Below are positions 34,748 through 44,750 of a stretch of 64,000 nt of DNA, one piece after another (the stretch's first letter is position 1; each line of letters begins with the position of its first letter). The notes beneath the pieces were generated by a model. It made no database searches, was not told the DNA's origin, and was given only the letters and a program-made list of their open reading frames with translations. Position numbers and translations under genes: made by a program. The DNA is taken from the NCBI RefSeq assembly GCF_001612985.1, contig NZ_BDBM01000012.1:48761-112760 (forward strand), read 5' to 3'. Origin of the DNA: Nocardia gamkensis NBRC 108242. GTDB lineage: Bacteria > Actinomycetota > Actinomycetes > Mycobacteriales > Mycobacteriaceae.

Positions 34748-35281
34748 ATGACCCACACACGACTCACCCGCACCGCGCTCACCGCCGCGGGCCTGCTGCT
34801 GGCGGTAGCCACCGCCGCGTGCGACAGCGGAGCCGACGAGGCCGCGGTCGACGCCGCCCGCTCCTCGGCCAACGCCTCGCTGTCGTCGTCGATCGCCGTC
34901 TCCTCCAGCGCCGCCCACCCGCCGCTACCCACCGCCGCCGACCTCGACGCCCAGATCAAGCGGGCGCTGGACCCGGCGCTACCCGACAGCGAACGCACCG
35001 CGCTCATCGAGGACGGGGAATCCTTCCGTCAAGCCATCCCCGACATGTACAAGGCGCTGCAGGACAACCCGCGCGCCGTCTACGGCGTGACCGACCCGGT
35101 GTTCGACAACCACGACGGCACCCTGACCGCCACCATGCGCTTGGACAAGGACGGCACCGGCGCCGCGGTCCGCACCACCGTCGTGCACTTCGTGCTCGTC
35201 GACGGCAAGTGGAAGATCTCCCGCACCGACCTGTGCGGCATCCTGCGCTCGGCCGACTACCGCACCCCCGCCTGCGGCTGA
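34748..35281 (+). CDS. Putative secreted lipoprotein or Mce-associated-like protein
   Basis: The 177-residue protein has a basic start, a hydrophobic core (LTAAGLLLAVATAAC) and a Cys at about residue 25 that could be lipidated, although TAAC is a weak lipobox. After a Ser/Ala-rich spacer the C-terminal domain (YGVTDPVFDNHDGTLTATMRLDKDG, VVHFVLVDGKWKISRTDLCGIL) resembles the low-molecular-weight T-cell-antigen/ketosteroid-isomerase-like domains of mycobacterial secreted proteins. It precedes an MmpL gene by 16 bases and is likely its partner in an operon. Confidence 0.65.
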   Translation: MTHTRLTRTALTAAGLLLAVATAACDSGADEAAVDAARSSANASLSSSIAVSSSAAHPPLPTAADLDAQIKRALDPALPDSERTALIEDGESFRQAIPDMYKALQDNPRAVYGVTDPVFDNHDGTLTATMRLDKDGTGAAVRTTVVHFVLVDGKWKISRTDLCGILRSADYRTPACG

Positions 35282-35297
35282 GCGGGCCCGCCACGCG

Positions 35298-37391
35298 ATG
35301 CGCCGTTCCGGATCACTGCGGTGGGGGCGGTTCGTCCACCGCCACCGCTTCCTCGTCCTGGGCTTCTTCGTGCTGTTCGTCCTGGTCTCCGGCTGGTACG
35401 GCCGCGACCTGGCCGGGCGGCTGACCCAGGAGGGCTGGTTCGACGAGAGCAGCGAATCGGTGGCCGCCGCCGAACTGGCCGACCGCACCTTCGGCCGCGA
35501 CACCGACAGCGACCTGATCCTGCTCTACACCGCACCCGAGGGCGCCACCGTCGACGACCCGGCGGTGCGCGGACCGGTCACCGCGCAGCTGGCCGGACTG
35601 CTGGGCGCCTATCCCGACCGCATCCAGAAGATCGACAGCTACTGGGACAGCCCGTTCTCCGCCCAGGCCACCGACGCCACCCACACCCATGCCTTCGCCA
35701 GCGTCGGATTACGCGGCTCGGGCACCGCGACCGTCGAGAACTACCTGGCGATCAAGGACCATCTCGGCGCCGGACGCGCCGGCGGCGGCCCCGGCGGCAC
35801 GACCGTGCAGCTGGCGGGATTGCAGCCGATCGTCGAAGGCATCAACACCGGAATGCAACGCGACATCAGGCGCGCGGAGATGATCGCCCTGCCGCTGGTG
35901 GCGATCCTGCTGTATTTCGTGTTCGGCGGCGTGATCGGGGCACTGCTGCCGGTGCTCATCGGCGGCATGACGATCCTGGGCACCCAGGGTGGGCTGCGGG
36001 CACTGACCGACCACATCCAGGTCAACGTCTTCGCCAGCGCCGTGCTGACCCTGGTCAGCCTGGGCCTGGCGATCGACTACGGCCTGTTCACCGTCACCCG
36101 CTTCCGCGAGGAACTCGCCGCGGGCCACACCGTCGAAGAGGCCACCGCCCGCACCGTCGCCACTGCGGGACGCACCGTGCTGTTCTCGGCGGCGATCATC
36201 GCCCTCAGCCTCGGCGCGCTGTTCATCTTCCCCAACGGGGTGCTGCGCTCGGTGCCGCTCGGGGGCATCAGCTCGGTCCTGCTCGCGGCACTGCTGTCGG
36301 TGACCGCGTTGCCCGCCGCGCTGAGCATCGCCGGACACCGCATCGACTTCCTGGGCTGGAAACGCTTCTCCCGCAGCAAGACCGAAGCGCAGATCGACGC
36401 CGGATTCTTCTCCCGCCTGGCACTGTGGGCGATGCGCCGCCCCCTGGCGGTGGCTGTGCCGATCGTGCTCACCCTGCTGGCGCTGAGCATCCCGATGCGC
36501 CACATCGAATTCGGCGGGCTCAGCGAACGGTATCTGGCCGACGACAACTCCGCGCGGGTCGCGCAGGAACGTTTCGACGTCCTCTTTCCCAGTTTCCGCA
36601 CCGAACCGCTGAAACTGGTGGTGGTCGGCGCCGACGCGCGGCAACTGAGCGACATCCGCTACAGCGCCAACCAGATCCCCGGCCTGACCGGACGCTTCGA
36701 GCCCGCCGCACCCACCACCGACGGCATCAACGTTCTGGCCGCCGGGCTGACCGACAAACGCGACGCCGACCGCGTGATCGCCGCGCTGCGCGCCATCCCC
36801 GAACCACCGGGGGTGGCGGTGATGGTCGCCGGTGTGCCCGCGCTGGAACGCGACAGCATCAACGGACTGCTCGACGGCCTGCCCCTGCTGCTGGCCCTGC
36901 TGGTTTCCGCGGCGCTGGCGCTGATGTACGCGGCGTTCCGCTCGCTGGTGCTCGCGCTGAAGGCCGTCACGATGAGCGCACTCAGCCTCGTGTCCACCCT
37001 CGGCGTGCTGACCTGGGTATTCGTCGAGGGCCACGGGGCGGGGGTCTTCCACTTCACGCCCGGACCGTTGATGTTCGCGGTCCTGGCGCTGATCGTGACA
37101 GTGGTGTTCGGGCTGTCCACCGACTACGAGGTGTTCCTGCTGTCACGGGTGTCGGAGGCACGCACCGGCGGCGCGGACGCCCCCGAGGCCATCCGCTACG
37201 GCATCGCCCACACCGGCGGCGTCATCACCTCCGCCGCCGCCATCCTCATCGTGGTCACCGGCGCGTTCGGATTCTCGGACCTGGTGCTGATGAAATACAT
37301 CGCCTACGGCATGATCGCGGCGCTGATCCTGGACGCCACCGTCATCCGCATGCTGCTGACACCCGCGGTGCTCAAACTCATCTGGCGATAA
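35298..37391 (+). CDS. MmpL-family (RND-type) transporter
   Basis: The 697-residue protein has twelve predicted membrane segments in two repeats, each after a large periplasmic loop. The proton-relay motifs are visible as AIDYGLFTVTRFREE (first repeat) and STDYEVFLLSRVSEA (second repeat). MmpL proteins export lipids or siderophores across the inner membrane using proton motive force. It is shorter than the roughly 950-residue mycolate exporter MmpL3. Cargo is unknown; the neighbouring lipoprotein gene may encode a periplasmic partner, analogous to MmpS. Confidence 0.92.
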   Translation: MRRSGSLRWGRFVHRHRFLVLGFFVLFVLVSGWYGRDLAGRLTQEGWFDESSESVAAAELADRTFGRDTDSDLILLYTAPEGATVDDPAVRGPVTAQLAGLLGAYPDRIQKIDSYWDSPFSAQATDATHTHAFASVGLRGSGTATVENYLAIKDHLGAGRAGGGPGGTTVQLAGLQPIVEGINTGMQRDIRRAEMIALPLVAILLYFVFGGVIGALLPVLIGGMTILGTQGGLRALTDHIQVNVFASAVLTLVSLGLAIDYGLFTVTRFREELAAGHTVEEATARTVATAGRTVLFSAAIIALSLGALFIFPNGVLRSVPLGGISSVLLAALLSVTALPAALSIAGHRIDFLGWKRFSRSKTEAQIDAGFFSRLALWAMRRPLAVAVPIVLTLLALSIPMRHIEFGGLSERYLADDNSARVAQERFDVLFPSFRTEPLKLVVVGADARQLSDIRYSANQIPGLTGRFEPAAPTTDGINVLAAGLTDKRDADRVIAALRAIPEPPGVAVMVAGVPALERDSINGLLDGLPLLLALLVSAALALMYAAFRSLVLALKAVTMSALSLVSTLGVLTWVFVEGHGAGVFHFTPGPLMFAVLALIVTVVFGLSTDYEVFLLSRVSEARTGGADAPEAIRYGIAHTGGVITSAAAILIVVTGAFGFSDLVLMKYIAYGMIAALILDATVIRMLLTPAVLKLIWR

Positions 37392-37531
37392 AACCACCCG
37401 GCGGTCGTCACAGGCCGATCGCCGCCCCCCAGCGGTTGGCCCCGACGGCGATCAAGCTCCACGTCATCGACCCGAACCGGGGTGCCGGTAGTAACCGCGC
37501 AAATAACAACGGATATGGCAGATGCCGCTGT

Positions 37532-37750
37532 TCAGCCTCCGGACTCCCCGAGGTGCGTCAGGCCGGAATGGCGGAGTTCGTGCAGATCCCAGCCGGTTGC
37601 GGGTCCGTCGATCGCGGTGGCGGCGTCGAGTAGATCGCGGGCTTGGTCGTAGGACAGCCGCGCCGGGCCGGTGTCGGGGCAGATATCGCGCTTGGCGAGG
37701 TGATGCACGATAGTTCCGGTATGTCGGAAAGCGGCGAACAGGACGCTCAC
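37532..37750 (-). pseudogene. Tyrosine recombinase (integrase) remnant
   Basis: The 72-codon frame ends [37 protein letters not shown] and then a stop. [13 protein letters not shown] is the conserved His-x-x-Arg box of phage-type integrases. The N-terminal domains, the first catalytic Arg, the last His/Trp and the nucleophilic Tyr are all missing, and the frame stops right after the box. It is therefore a dead fragment, marking an old integration at the border between the MmpL gene and the LysR/EthD pair. No attachment repeat was found by eye. Confidence 0.7.
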
Positions 37751-37886
37751 GAGACGGGCGGTGGTGGGCGTCCTGGTTGGCGAGGCCGGTTTCGGCGACA
37801 GACCTCGAGGACCGGAGGAGGTCAGCCCGGTGCGCCGGCGCGGGGGATCGTCATCGTCGTCGGCACTCTGCGTGACCTGCTGCGCG

Positions 37887-38789
37887 TCAGTCCGGCAGCC
37901 AGTGCAGCTCGTGTGCCAGGGTTTTGGCGACGGTACGGATGCGGCGGTGTAGTGGTGACTGCTCGCGCGGGAGGACCAGGTGGATGGTCAAGGTGGGTGC
38001 GCCCTGCAGCGGTCGCCAGGTGAGGCCGGCCGGTTGTGTCGTGACCGCGGCTTCTCCGGCCGGGGCGAGGGTGAGCCCGTCGTGTAGGTCGCGCTGAGAC
38101 AGGTCGAAAGAGACTGCGGGCGTGTGGAATCGGGGGTTCGGCCGGGTGTCGCGGAACAGTGCGGACAGCTGATCGTGGATCACGGGGTTGGCCGTCCGGT
38201 CGGGGAGTCGCAGCGGATACGCGGCCGCATCGGCGATCTCGATCTCCGGATGTTCGGCCAGCGGATGATGCTGTGCCAATTGGACCCCGACGCGCTGACG
38301 CCGCAGCAGGAACCGGCGCACGCCACGACCCGGCTGTTCACCGCGGGTGATCCCGGCATCGATGCGGCCGTCGGCGACCGCGGGGGAGATCTCCGGTGTC
38401 GCCATCGGGACCGCGCCGACCTCGAGTCCCGGGCTGCTGCGAATGAGCCTGTCCACCAGGGCCGGTGCCGTTTCGGCCCCGGTGCTGATGCTGTATCCGA
38501 TGCGCAGCGTGCCGAGTTCACCGGCCCCCGCATTCCGGGCGGTGTCCCATGCCCGGTCCAGCGCCGCCAGCGCGGGCGGCGCGGACTCCGCTAAAGCCGC
38601 ACCGGCCGTGGTCAATACGACGCTACGCGTGTTGCGAACCAGCAGGCTCGTACCGAGTTCCGCCTCCAATCGGCGCATCCGGGCACTGAGTGCGGGCTGC
38701 GCGATTCCGATCCGTGCGGCCGCGCGGGTGAAGTTCAACTCCTGCGCCAGCACCAGGAAGTACCGCAGGCTCACCGTATCCGGCGCCAC
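37887..38789 (-). CDS. LysR-family transcriptional regulator
   Basis: The 300-residue protein has the LysR winged helix ([39 protein letters not shown], residues 8-46) and a periplasmic-binding-like effector domain beginning [12 protein letters not shown] 38789 follows GGGAGGG; an upstream start would add 25 residues. It is divergent from the EthD-like gene, 131 bases apart, which is the standard arrangement of a LysR regulator with its target. The effector is not known. Confidence 0.92.
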   Translation of the reverse strand: MAPDTVSLRYFLVLAQELNFTRAAARIGIAQPALSARMRRLEAELGTSLLVRNTRSVVLTTAGAALAESAPPALAALDRAWDTARNAGAGELGTLRIGYSISTGAETAPALVDRLIRSSPGLEVGAVPMATPEISPAVADGRIDAGITRGEQPGRGVRRFLLRRQRVGVQLAQHHPLAEHPEIEIADAAAYPLRLPDRTANPVIHDQLSALFRDTRPNPRFHTPAVSFDLSQRDLHDGLTLAPAGEAAVTTQPAGLTWRPLQGAPTLTIHLVLPREQSPLHRRIRTVAKTLAHELHWLPD

Positions 38790-38920
38790 GTGCCCTCCCT
38801 GCCGATTGATAACGATCCGTTCTGAGTCTATACCGTCCCGGTCTTTCCCTCGACCACACATCAAGCCCTAACCTGCGCATATGACGATTCAACCGACGCC
38901 GGTAGATGCAGGAGGCAGTC

Positions 38921-39232
38921 ATGCATAAAACGGTGGTCCTCTATCCCAAGCCCGCCGACCCCGACCACTTCCGCGACTACTACGTGACCAACCACCTTCC
39001 ACTGGTCATGGATTGGCCTGGCCTGCTCGCGTGGCGCTACAGCTTCGACGTGGCGGCGACCAACGGAGAAGCGCCGTATTTCGCGGTCTTCGAAGGCGAC
39101 TTCGCTGACGCCGCCGCTTTGGCCGCGGCGCGGTCGTCGCCGCAAGGCCAGCGGTTGGCCGCCGATGTCGTCAACTACGCCACCGGCGGTGTGGTCGTCA
39201 TCGACTATCCGGTGCTGGACGGCACCAGCTGA
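38921..39232 (+). CDS. EthD-family protein
   Basis: The 103-residue protein belongs to the EthD/dimeric alpha-beta barrel group: VVLYPKPADPDHFRDYYVTNHLPLV (the conserved YY..HLPL signature) and an antiparallel second half ending GGVVVIDYPVL. Members take part in degradation of ethers or in polyketide-like cyclisation, usually as dimers. GGAGG lies seven bases before the ATG. It is probably the target of the divergent LysR regulator. No catabolic partner gene is adjacent. Confidence 0.88.
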   Translation: MHKTVVLYPKPADPDHFRDYYVTNHLPLVMDWPGLLAWRYSFDVAATNGEAPYFAVFEGDFADAAALAAARSSPQGQRLAADVVNYATGGVVVIDYPVLDGTS

Positions 39233-39256
39233 GGCAGGAGGGCACGCTCCGGGACG

Positions 39257-39301
39257 CGTTCGGTCGGCCGTTGCGGCCATGTCCCGACTATCGACCGAAC
39301 G
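39257..39301. terminator. Inverted repeat CGTTCGGTCG / CGACCGAACG
   Basis: Ten-base exact arms at 39257-39266 and 39292-39301 are separated by 25 bases. It lies 24 bases after the EthD stop, so it may end that transcript, or be an operator-like element. The spacer carries a second small GGCCG/CGGCC pair. Confidence 0.45.
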
Positions 39302-39484
39302 CTGTTCCCGGTTGCCGGTTCGTTGAGCGTCAACATCGGCAAGCCAACCACCCCGACCCGCACACCGAACGTGGAAACTGCCTACCGACAAGGCATTACG
39401 CCATATCCGTTGTTTTTCGCGCGGTTGCTACCTGGACCCCGAACCGGGCGCAGGTCCTCCGGCCGGCCAGCCGTTCTGTGCGGG

Positions 39485-40318
39485 TCAGCGGCGGACGGGA
39501 AGCACCAGTTGCGCCCCGGTCACCGGGTGATCGAGCACTTCCACCGGATGCTGGTAGACGCGACTGAGCAGTTCGGTGGTGAGGACCTCACGGGGTGGAC
39601 CGTCGGCGGCGATGCGACCGGCGTCCAATACCGCCACGCGATCGGCGTACGCGGCCGCGATACCCAGATCGTGCAGGACGACGACCACCGCGGCGCCGTC
39701 GGCGGCGCGGGCGGCGGCCAGGCGCAGCACGGCTTCCTGGTGGCCGAGGTCCAAGGCGGCGGTCGGCTCGTCCAGCAGCAGGGTGGCGGTGTCCTGCGCC
39801 AGTACGCGGGCCAACGCGACCCGGGCGCGTTCACCGCCGGACAGGGTGGGGAACGCGCGGGTGGCGAGGTGTTCGACGTCGGTGGCGGCCATCGCCGCCG
39901 CGATGTGTTCCTCGTCGAGTTCGCGACGCTCGGTGCGGACCCACGGCGCGCGGCCCATCGCCACCACTTCACGCGCGGTGAAGGGGAAACCGACGGTGTG
40001 GGTCTGCGGCAACACCGCCCGCCGCCGGGCCATGTCCAAGGTCGTCCAGTGCGCCAACGGCCGCCCGTCGAGTTCCACCGATCCCGCGCTGGGCGTCAAT
40101 TCGCCCGCCAGCGCCGCGAGCAATGTCGACTTACCCGCGCCGTTGGGCCCTACCAGCGCCACGACCTGCCCCGCGACCGCTTCGAAGTCGATGCCGTCGA
40201 GCACCCGCCGCGCCTGCCCGCCGCTGCGCCGGTCCACGCTCACCGCCGCCGCGCGCACCGTCGCCTCCCCAGTGCGCGGCCACCCCGGCAACTCGTGCAC
40301 CGTCCGCAACACACTCAC
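39485..40318 (-). CDS. hmuV: Heme ABC transporter ATP-binding protein
   Basis: The 277-residue ATPase has Walker A GPNGAGKST, the HmuV-type Q-loop region VLPQTHTVGFPFTAREVVAMGR, ABC signature LSGGERARVALARVL, Walker B TLLLDEPTAALD and the switch His in VVLHDL. It powers uptake of heme by the HmuTUV system. GTG 40318 is preceded by GGGAGG at six bases. It is 85 bases downstream of hmuU, the last gene of the operon. Confidence 0.9.
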   Translation of the reverse strand: MSVLRTVHELPGWPRTGEATVRAAAVSVDRRSGGQARRVLDGIDFEAVAGQVVALVGPNGAGKSTLLAALAGELTPSAGSVELDGRPLAHWTTLDMARRRAVLPQTHTVGFPFTAREVVAMGRAPWVRTERRELDEEHIAAAMAATDVEHLATRAFPTLSGGERARVALARVLAQDTATLLLDEPTAALDLGHQEAVLRLAAARAADGAAVVVVLHDLGIAAAYADRVAVLDAGRIAADGPPREVLTTELLSRVYQHPVEVLDHPVTGAQLVLPVRR

Positions 40319-40403
40319 CCCGCACCTCCCGGCCACCAGCACACCATCGAGGAAGCTTCCCGGCGTCCACCGCGGTCATGTGCCACACGCACGACAGGGG
40401 CGC

Positions 40404-41498
40404 TCATGCCCAGCCTCCGGAGCGGGCTCGGGTGCGGCGCAGCAGCCAGAAGAAGACGGGGCCGCCGATCAGGGAGGTGAGCATGCCCAACGGCAGGTCG
40501 GCGTTGTCGACCAGGGAGCGGGCGGTGACGTCGGCGGCCAAGAGCACCACCGCGCCGACGACGGCGCTCAGGGGGATCAGCACCCGGTGGGCGGGCCCGA
40601 CCAGCATCCGCACCAGGTGCGGCACGATCAACCCGACGAACAGGATGATGCCGGTGAACGCGACCCCGGCGGTGGCCAGCACCGCCACCACCACGATCAC
40701 ATTGCGCCGCAGACGCTCCACGTCGACACCCAGGTGACGGGCCGCCGACTCACCGAGCGCCAGCAGATCCAGCCGCGGCGCCAACAGCACCGCCGCGGCG
40801 ACACCGACCGCGGTCAGCGGCGCCACCACACCCACCGACTCCCATCGGGCGCCGTTCAGCGAACCCAACTGCCAGAACACGATCTGATCGCGGGCGGCGG
40901 GGGAGGCCACGAACAGCAGCAGCGCGATCAACCCGCCCGCGAACGCGTTGATCGCCACACCGGTGAGCACCAGCGTCACGACCTCGGTGCGCCCGCCCGA
41001 GCGCGCCAGCAGATACACCAGCGACGTGGTCGCCAGCCCCGCGACGAATGCCGCCGCCGCGACCGACCAGGCCGCCACGAACGCCCCGCCCACCACGATG
41101 ACCGTGCCCGCGCCGACCGCCGCACCCGCCGACACCCCGATCACCCCCGGCTCGGCCAAAGGGTTGGCGAACACACCCTGCAACAACGCACCCGCTGTCG
41201 CCAGCGCCGCCCCCACCAGCATCGCCAGCACCACCCGCGGGAACCGCACCTGCCACAGCGTCACCTCACCCGAGGGATGGGCGGGCATCGGCCCGATGTC
41301 CCACCCGATCCGGTGCAGCACACTGCCCGCCACCTCGACGGGCGTCGTCGGCACCTGCCCGATCGCCGCCGACGCCAACGCCAACGCCACCAACCCGGCC
41401 ACCGCGACCGCGAACACCAGCACCACCCGCGAACGGCTACGCGATTTCGGCACCGGCGTCACCGGCGGTCGCGCCGTGTCGGTCTGCGAAACACTCAT
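40404..41498 (-). CDS. hmuU: Heme ABC transporter permease
   Basis: The 364-residue permease of the FecCD/BtuC family has about ten membrane helices; GNPLAEPG-like sequence appears as FANPLAEPGVIGVSAGAAVG, and FVGLIVPHLVRMLVGPAHRVLIPLS is the conserved ATPase-coupling loop. It would work as a dimer with HmuV at the membrane. The ATG overlaps the hmuT stop by four bases (ATGA), so translation is coupled. Confidence 0.93.
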   Translation of the reverse strand: MSVSQTDTARPPVTPVPKSRSRSRVVLVFAVAVAGLVALALASAAIGQVPTTPVEVAGSVLHRIGWDIGPMPAHPSGEVTLWQVRFPRVVLAMLVGAALATAGALLQGVFANPLAEPGVIGVSAGAAVGAGTVIVVGGAFVAAWSVAAAAFVAGLATTSLVYLLARSGGRTEVVTLVLTGVAINAFAGGLIALLLFVASPAARDQIVFWQLGSLNGARWESVGVVAPLTAVGVAAAVLLAPRLDLLALGESAARHLGVDVERLRRNVIVVVAVLATAGVAFTGIILFVGLIVPHLVRMLVGPAHRVLIPLSAVVGAVVLLAADVTARSLVDNADLPLGMLTSLIGGPVFFWLLRRTRARSGGWA

Positions 41499-42553
41499 GC
41501 GTGCCCGGTGCCGTACACCGCCGCGCTCAGCGCCGCGATCACCCGGCCGGTATTGGGGCCGAAACTCAACAGCACCGCATCGGACATGTCCACCACACGC
41601 CGGTCGCGTCCGGCCGGGGTCTGCGCGATACCGGGCACCTTCTGCAACCCCTCCACACCACCGACGGACTTCAACCCGTCCGACATCACCAGCAGCACAT
41701 CCGGCGCCGCACCGATCATCGCCTCACTCGTGATCGCGGTGAACGGCTCGCGCAACCCGGCGACCGCGCCCGCGTCCCGCGCACCCAGCGCCGCGATCAA
41801 CGCATCCGCACCCGACCCCGGACCGGCGAGCATCGTGATCGCGCTCGACCGCAGATACAGGAACGCGATGGTCAACCGAGGATCCTGCGCGGGCACCGCG
41901 GCACTCGCGGCGGCGATCTCGTCGCGGGTGCGCCGCGCCAGCGCCTGCCCCCGCTCCGGCACACCCAACGCGGCCGCGACCGCCTCGATCTGCGGCCCCA
42001 CCCCGTCCATGGTGCGCTCCGGGTCGAAGTAGACCACCGTGACACCGGCCGCGCGCAACTGCTCACGCACCGCGGGCGCGGCGCTGGTGGTGTCGGTCAA
42101 GAACACCGACGGCCGCATCGCCAGCACCGACTCCACGTTCAGCGACCCGTTGCCCCCGGCCACGTTCGGCACCTCCCGCACCGCCGGAAACGCCGCCGAC
42201 GTGCTGCGCCCCACCAGCTTGGGCCCCAACCCCAGCGCGTACACGATCTGGGCGAGGGTGCCGTAACGGTCCACGGCGATGATGCGGGAGGCATCGGCGA
42301 CGGTCACCTCGGCGCCGTCGAACGACCGCACGGTCACCGGCAGCGCGGGCGCGGGCTCCGGCCCGATCGGCACCGGATCCAGATCGCTCAACGTCGCCGT
42401 CGTCGGCCCGTGCCCGCCGTGCGAGGAACCGGCGTCGGTGGCACACGCGACCGACCCGGCCAGCAGGCTCGCCGCGAACAGGGCCGCGAGCCCGCGCCAC
42501 CACCCGGTTCGGACTCGGTTCCCACGCCCACCCCCGGTCGCTGCAGTGCTCAT
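41495..42553 (-). CDS. hmuT: Heme-binding substrate-binding lipoprotein
   Basis: The 352-residue protein has a basic N-terminus, a hydrophobic stretch (GLAALFAASLLAGSVAC) and a candidate lipidated Cys, then a class III binding-protein fold: ASRIIAVDRYGTLAQIVYALG, GRSTSAAFPAV, LNVESVLAMRPSVFLTD, and VVYFDPERTMDGV. It would capture heme outside the membrane for HmuUV. ATG 42553 is preferred to a start inside the preceding gene's tail. It begins ten bases after the aldo/keto reductase stop. Confidence 0.9.
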   Translation of the reverse strand: MSTAATGGGRGNRVRTGWWRGLAALFAASLLAGSVACATDAGSSHGGHGPTTATLSDLDPVPIGPEPAPALPVTVRSFDGAEVTVADASRIIAVDRYGTLAQIVYALGLGPKLVGRSTSAAFPAVREVPNVAGGNGSLNVESVLAMRPSVFLTDTTSAAPAVREQLRAAGVTVVYFDPERTMDGVGPQIEAVAAALGVPERGQALARRTRDEIAAASAAVPAQDPRLTIAFLYLRSSAITMLAGPGSGADALIAALGARDAGAVAGLREPFTAITSEAMIGAAPDVLLVMSDGLKSVGGVEGLQKVPGIAQTPAGRDRRVVDMSDAVLLSFGPNTGRVIAALSAAVYGTGHA

Positions 42554-42563
42554 GCAGGCAAGG

Positions 42564-43526
42564 CTAATCCGCGGCGCGCGCACTGACGTCGTCGAGGGCC
42601 GCGGCGATCGCCCGCGGCAGCTCCAGGGTCTCGGCGGCCAGCACGCCGGTGAGCTGCCCGATATCGCGGGCGCCGACGATCATGCTCGCGATGCCGGGCC
42701 GGTCCCGGATCCAGGCCAGCGCCACCGCCAGCGGCGAGGTACCCAGCCCGTCCGCGGCGGTCACCAGCGCATCCACCACCCGGGTGGCGCGCTCGTCGAG
42801 ACCACTGCGGATCTCCGCCGCGGTCGCCTCGTCGGCGCCCCGGGAATCGGCGGGAACACCGTCGCGATACTTGCCGGTCAAGATGCCGCCCGCCAACGGC
42901 GCCGAGGCGATCACCCCGACCCCGTGGAACCGCGCCGCCGGCACCACATCGGCTTCGGCACCCCGCGCCAGCAGCGAATACGGCGTCTGCGCCGCGGTCA
43001 CCGGCGCTACCGCGGCCAGACTGGCCAGCTGCCAGGCCCCGAACCCGCGCACCCCCGCGTACCGCACCCGGCCCGAGCGCACCGCCTGCTCCAGCGTCGA
43101 GGCCACCTCCTCGAGCGGCGTGCGCGGATCCCACACCGCCACATTCCAGATGTCGAGGTGATCGGTGCCCAACTCCAGCAGCGTGCGATCGAGTTGACGC
43201 AGCAACGCCCGCCGCGAGGTGTCCACCGTGACCTGCGCGGGCACCGGCACCCCCGCCGGGGGAAACCCCCACGGCGCGGTCCCCGCGCACCCGCTGAGCA
43301 CCAGCTCGTCGCGTGAGACCAGATCACCCAACAGTTCGGCCAGGATGCGCTGCGCGGCCCCGCCCGCATAGGCGGGGGAGGTGTCCACCAGCGTGCCGCC
43401 CGCCTCCACGAACGCCACCAACTGCCCCGCGGCGTCCTCGGCGTCGGTGTGCGAACCCCAGGTATGGGTCGCCAGGCCCATCCGCGACACCCGCAGGCCG
43501 CTACGGCCCACCGTCCGCTGTTCCAT
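42564..43526 (-). CDS. Aldo/keto reductase-fold protein with altered active site
   Basis: The 320-residue protein has the AKR barrel: [28 protein letters not shown] (tetrad Asp and Tyr), and [24 protein letters not shown] near the NADPH site. The tetrad Lys, normally TK in the next strand, is replaced by SG in ELVLSGCAG, and the usual H in the strand 4 motif is absent in [10 protein letters not shown]. The fold is therefore clear but reductase activity is doubtful. It heads the heme-uptake operon. ATG 43526 or the GTG just before it may be the start. Confidence 0.83.
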   Translation of the reverse strand: MEQRTVGRSGLRVSRMGLATHTWGSHTDAEDAAGQLVAFVEAGGTLVDTSPAYAGGAAQRILAELLGDLVSRDELVLSGCAGTAPWGFPPAGVPVPAQVTVDTSRRALLRQLDRTLLELGTDHLDIWNVAVWDPRTPLEEVASTLEQAVRSGRVRYAGVRGFGAWQLASLAAVAPVTAAQTPYSLLARGAEADVVPAARFHGVGVIASAPLAGGILTGKYRDGVPADSRGADEATAAEIRSGLDERATRVVDALVTAADGLGTSPLAVALAWIRDRPGIASMIVGARDIGQLTGVLAAETLELPRAIAAALDDVSARAAD

Positions 43527-43789
43527 CACCGTGTCCGCGCTTTCGTCACGGCGCCAAGCCTAGAGTGTGGATACGCGACCGGGCGTCCACCAGCACAGTG
43601 GGTCGCGCTTCGGTGCGCCCGCGCACCGCCACCCCCGCGGTGGCGGCAGCCCACAGCCGGGCACGCCGACGCCGCCTCGACACTGTACTGTCGCTGCGAG
43701 ATTGGCGCGGCAGTCACGACGAAGCGACCGACCGCTGCACCAATGCCCAGGTAGGAACGTGTATTTCGGGCGGAACTGGAGGATGGTTC

Positions 43790-44734
43790 GTGGTTGGCGA
43801 GTCGATGACCTGGGTGCAGGCCTTGGTGCTGGGTCTGGTGCAGGGACTGACGGAGTTCCTGCCGGTCTCCTCCTCGGCGCACCTGCGCATCGTGTCGACG
43901 GTCTTCTTCGGCGACGACGCGGGCGCCTCGTTCACCGCGGTCACCCAGCTCGGCACCGAGGCCGCGGTGCTGGTGTTCTTCGCCAAGGACATCCGGCGGA
44001 TCGTGGTGGCCTGGTTCGCGGGTCTGCGCGAGCGGGTGGGCGCGCGCGATCGCCGGGAACTGCCGCTGCACGATCAGCCCACCACGAAACTTCCCGTCCT
44101 CACCGCCGACCACCGGCGCGTTCTCGACGAGCAGGCCCAGCGCGAACTCGACTATCGCATCGGCTGGTATGTGATCATCGCCACCATTCCCATCGGGGTG
44201 CTGGGGTTCTTGTGCAAAGACGAGATCCGCACCGGCGCCCGCAATCTGTGGCTGGTGTCGTTCATGCTGATCTTCTTCGCCCTGGTCATCGCCGCCGGTG
44301 AGCACTACGGCCGCAAGGAACGCTCCATCGAGCAACTGACCACCCGCGACGGCCTGGCCATGGGTTTCGCGCAATGCCTGGCGTTGATCCCCGGTGTCTC
44401 GCGCTCGGGAGCGACCTCGACCGCGGGCCTGTTCCTGGGTTTGGAGCGCGAAGCGGCCGTGCGGTTTTCGTTCCTGCTCGCCATCCCCGCCGTCACCGCC
44501 TCGGGCCTGTTCAGCCTGCCGGACGCGTTCGAACCCGCTGGTGAGGGCCTCACCGCCAGTGGACCGCAACTGCTGGTGGCCACCGTGCTGGCGTTCGCGG
44601 TCGGCTACGCGTCGGTGGCGTGGCTGTTGCGTTTCGTGGCACGGCATTCGCTGTACTGGTTCGTCGGCTACCGCGTCGTGCTGGGCGCGATCATCATGGG
44701 CCTGCTGGCGGGCGGGGTGGTCTCGGCGACATGA
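43790..44734 (+). CDS. uppP: Undecaprenyl-diphosphatase
   Basis: The 314-residue integral-membrane BacA/UppP enzyme recycles undecaprenyl diphosphate to the monophosphate for wall synthesis and gives bacitracin resistance. Motifs are [17 protein letters not shown] (residues 15-31) and [26 protein letters not shown], holding the catalytic Glu, Ser and Arg residues. GTG 43790 follows GGAGG at seven bases, better than an ATG five codons on. It heads a plus-strand run uppP - phosphatase - DUF3090 - SCO1664-like, conserved in Mycobacteriales. Confidence 0.95.
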   Translation: MVGESMTWVQALVLGLVQGLTEFLPVSSSAHLRIVSTVFFGDDAGASFTAVTQLGTEAAVLVFFAKDIRRIVVAWFAGLRERVGARDRRELPLHDQPTTKLPVLTADHRRVLDEQAQRELDYRIGWYVIIATIPIGVLGFLCKDEIRTGARNLWLVSFMLIFFALVIAAGEHYGRKERSIEQLTTRDGLAMGFAQCLALIPGVSRSGATSTAGLFLGLEREAAVRFSFLLAIPAVTASGLFSLPDAFEPAGEGLTASGPQLLVATVLAFAVGYASVAWLLRFVARHSLYWFVGYRVVLGAIIMGLLAGGVVSAT

Positions 44735-44750
44735 TCGCTAGGCTGGCCGC

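Noticed and set aside
35321..37633. A 770-codon open frame inside the MmpL gene
   Set aside because: Shifted frame of a well-supported transporter; Arg/Pro-rich, with no ribosome site.
39576..42032. An 818-codon plus-strand open frame across the heme-uptake genes
   Set aside because: It runs antisense to three clear ABC transporter genes, and its sequence is low-complexity Arg/Ser/Thr/Pro.
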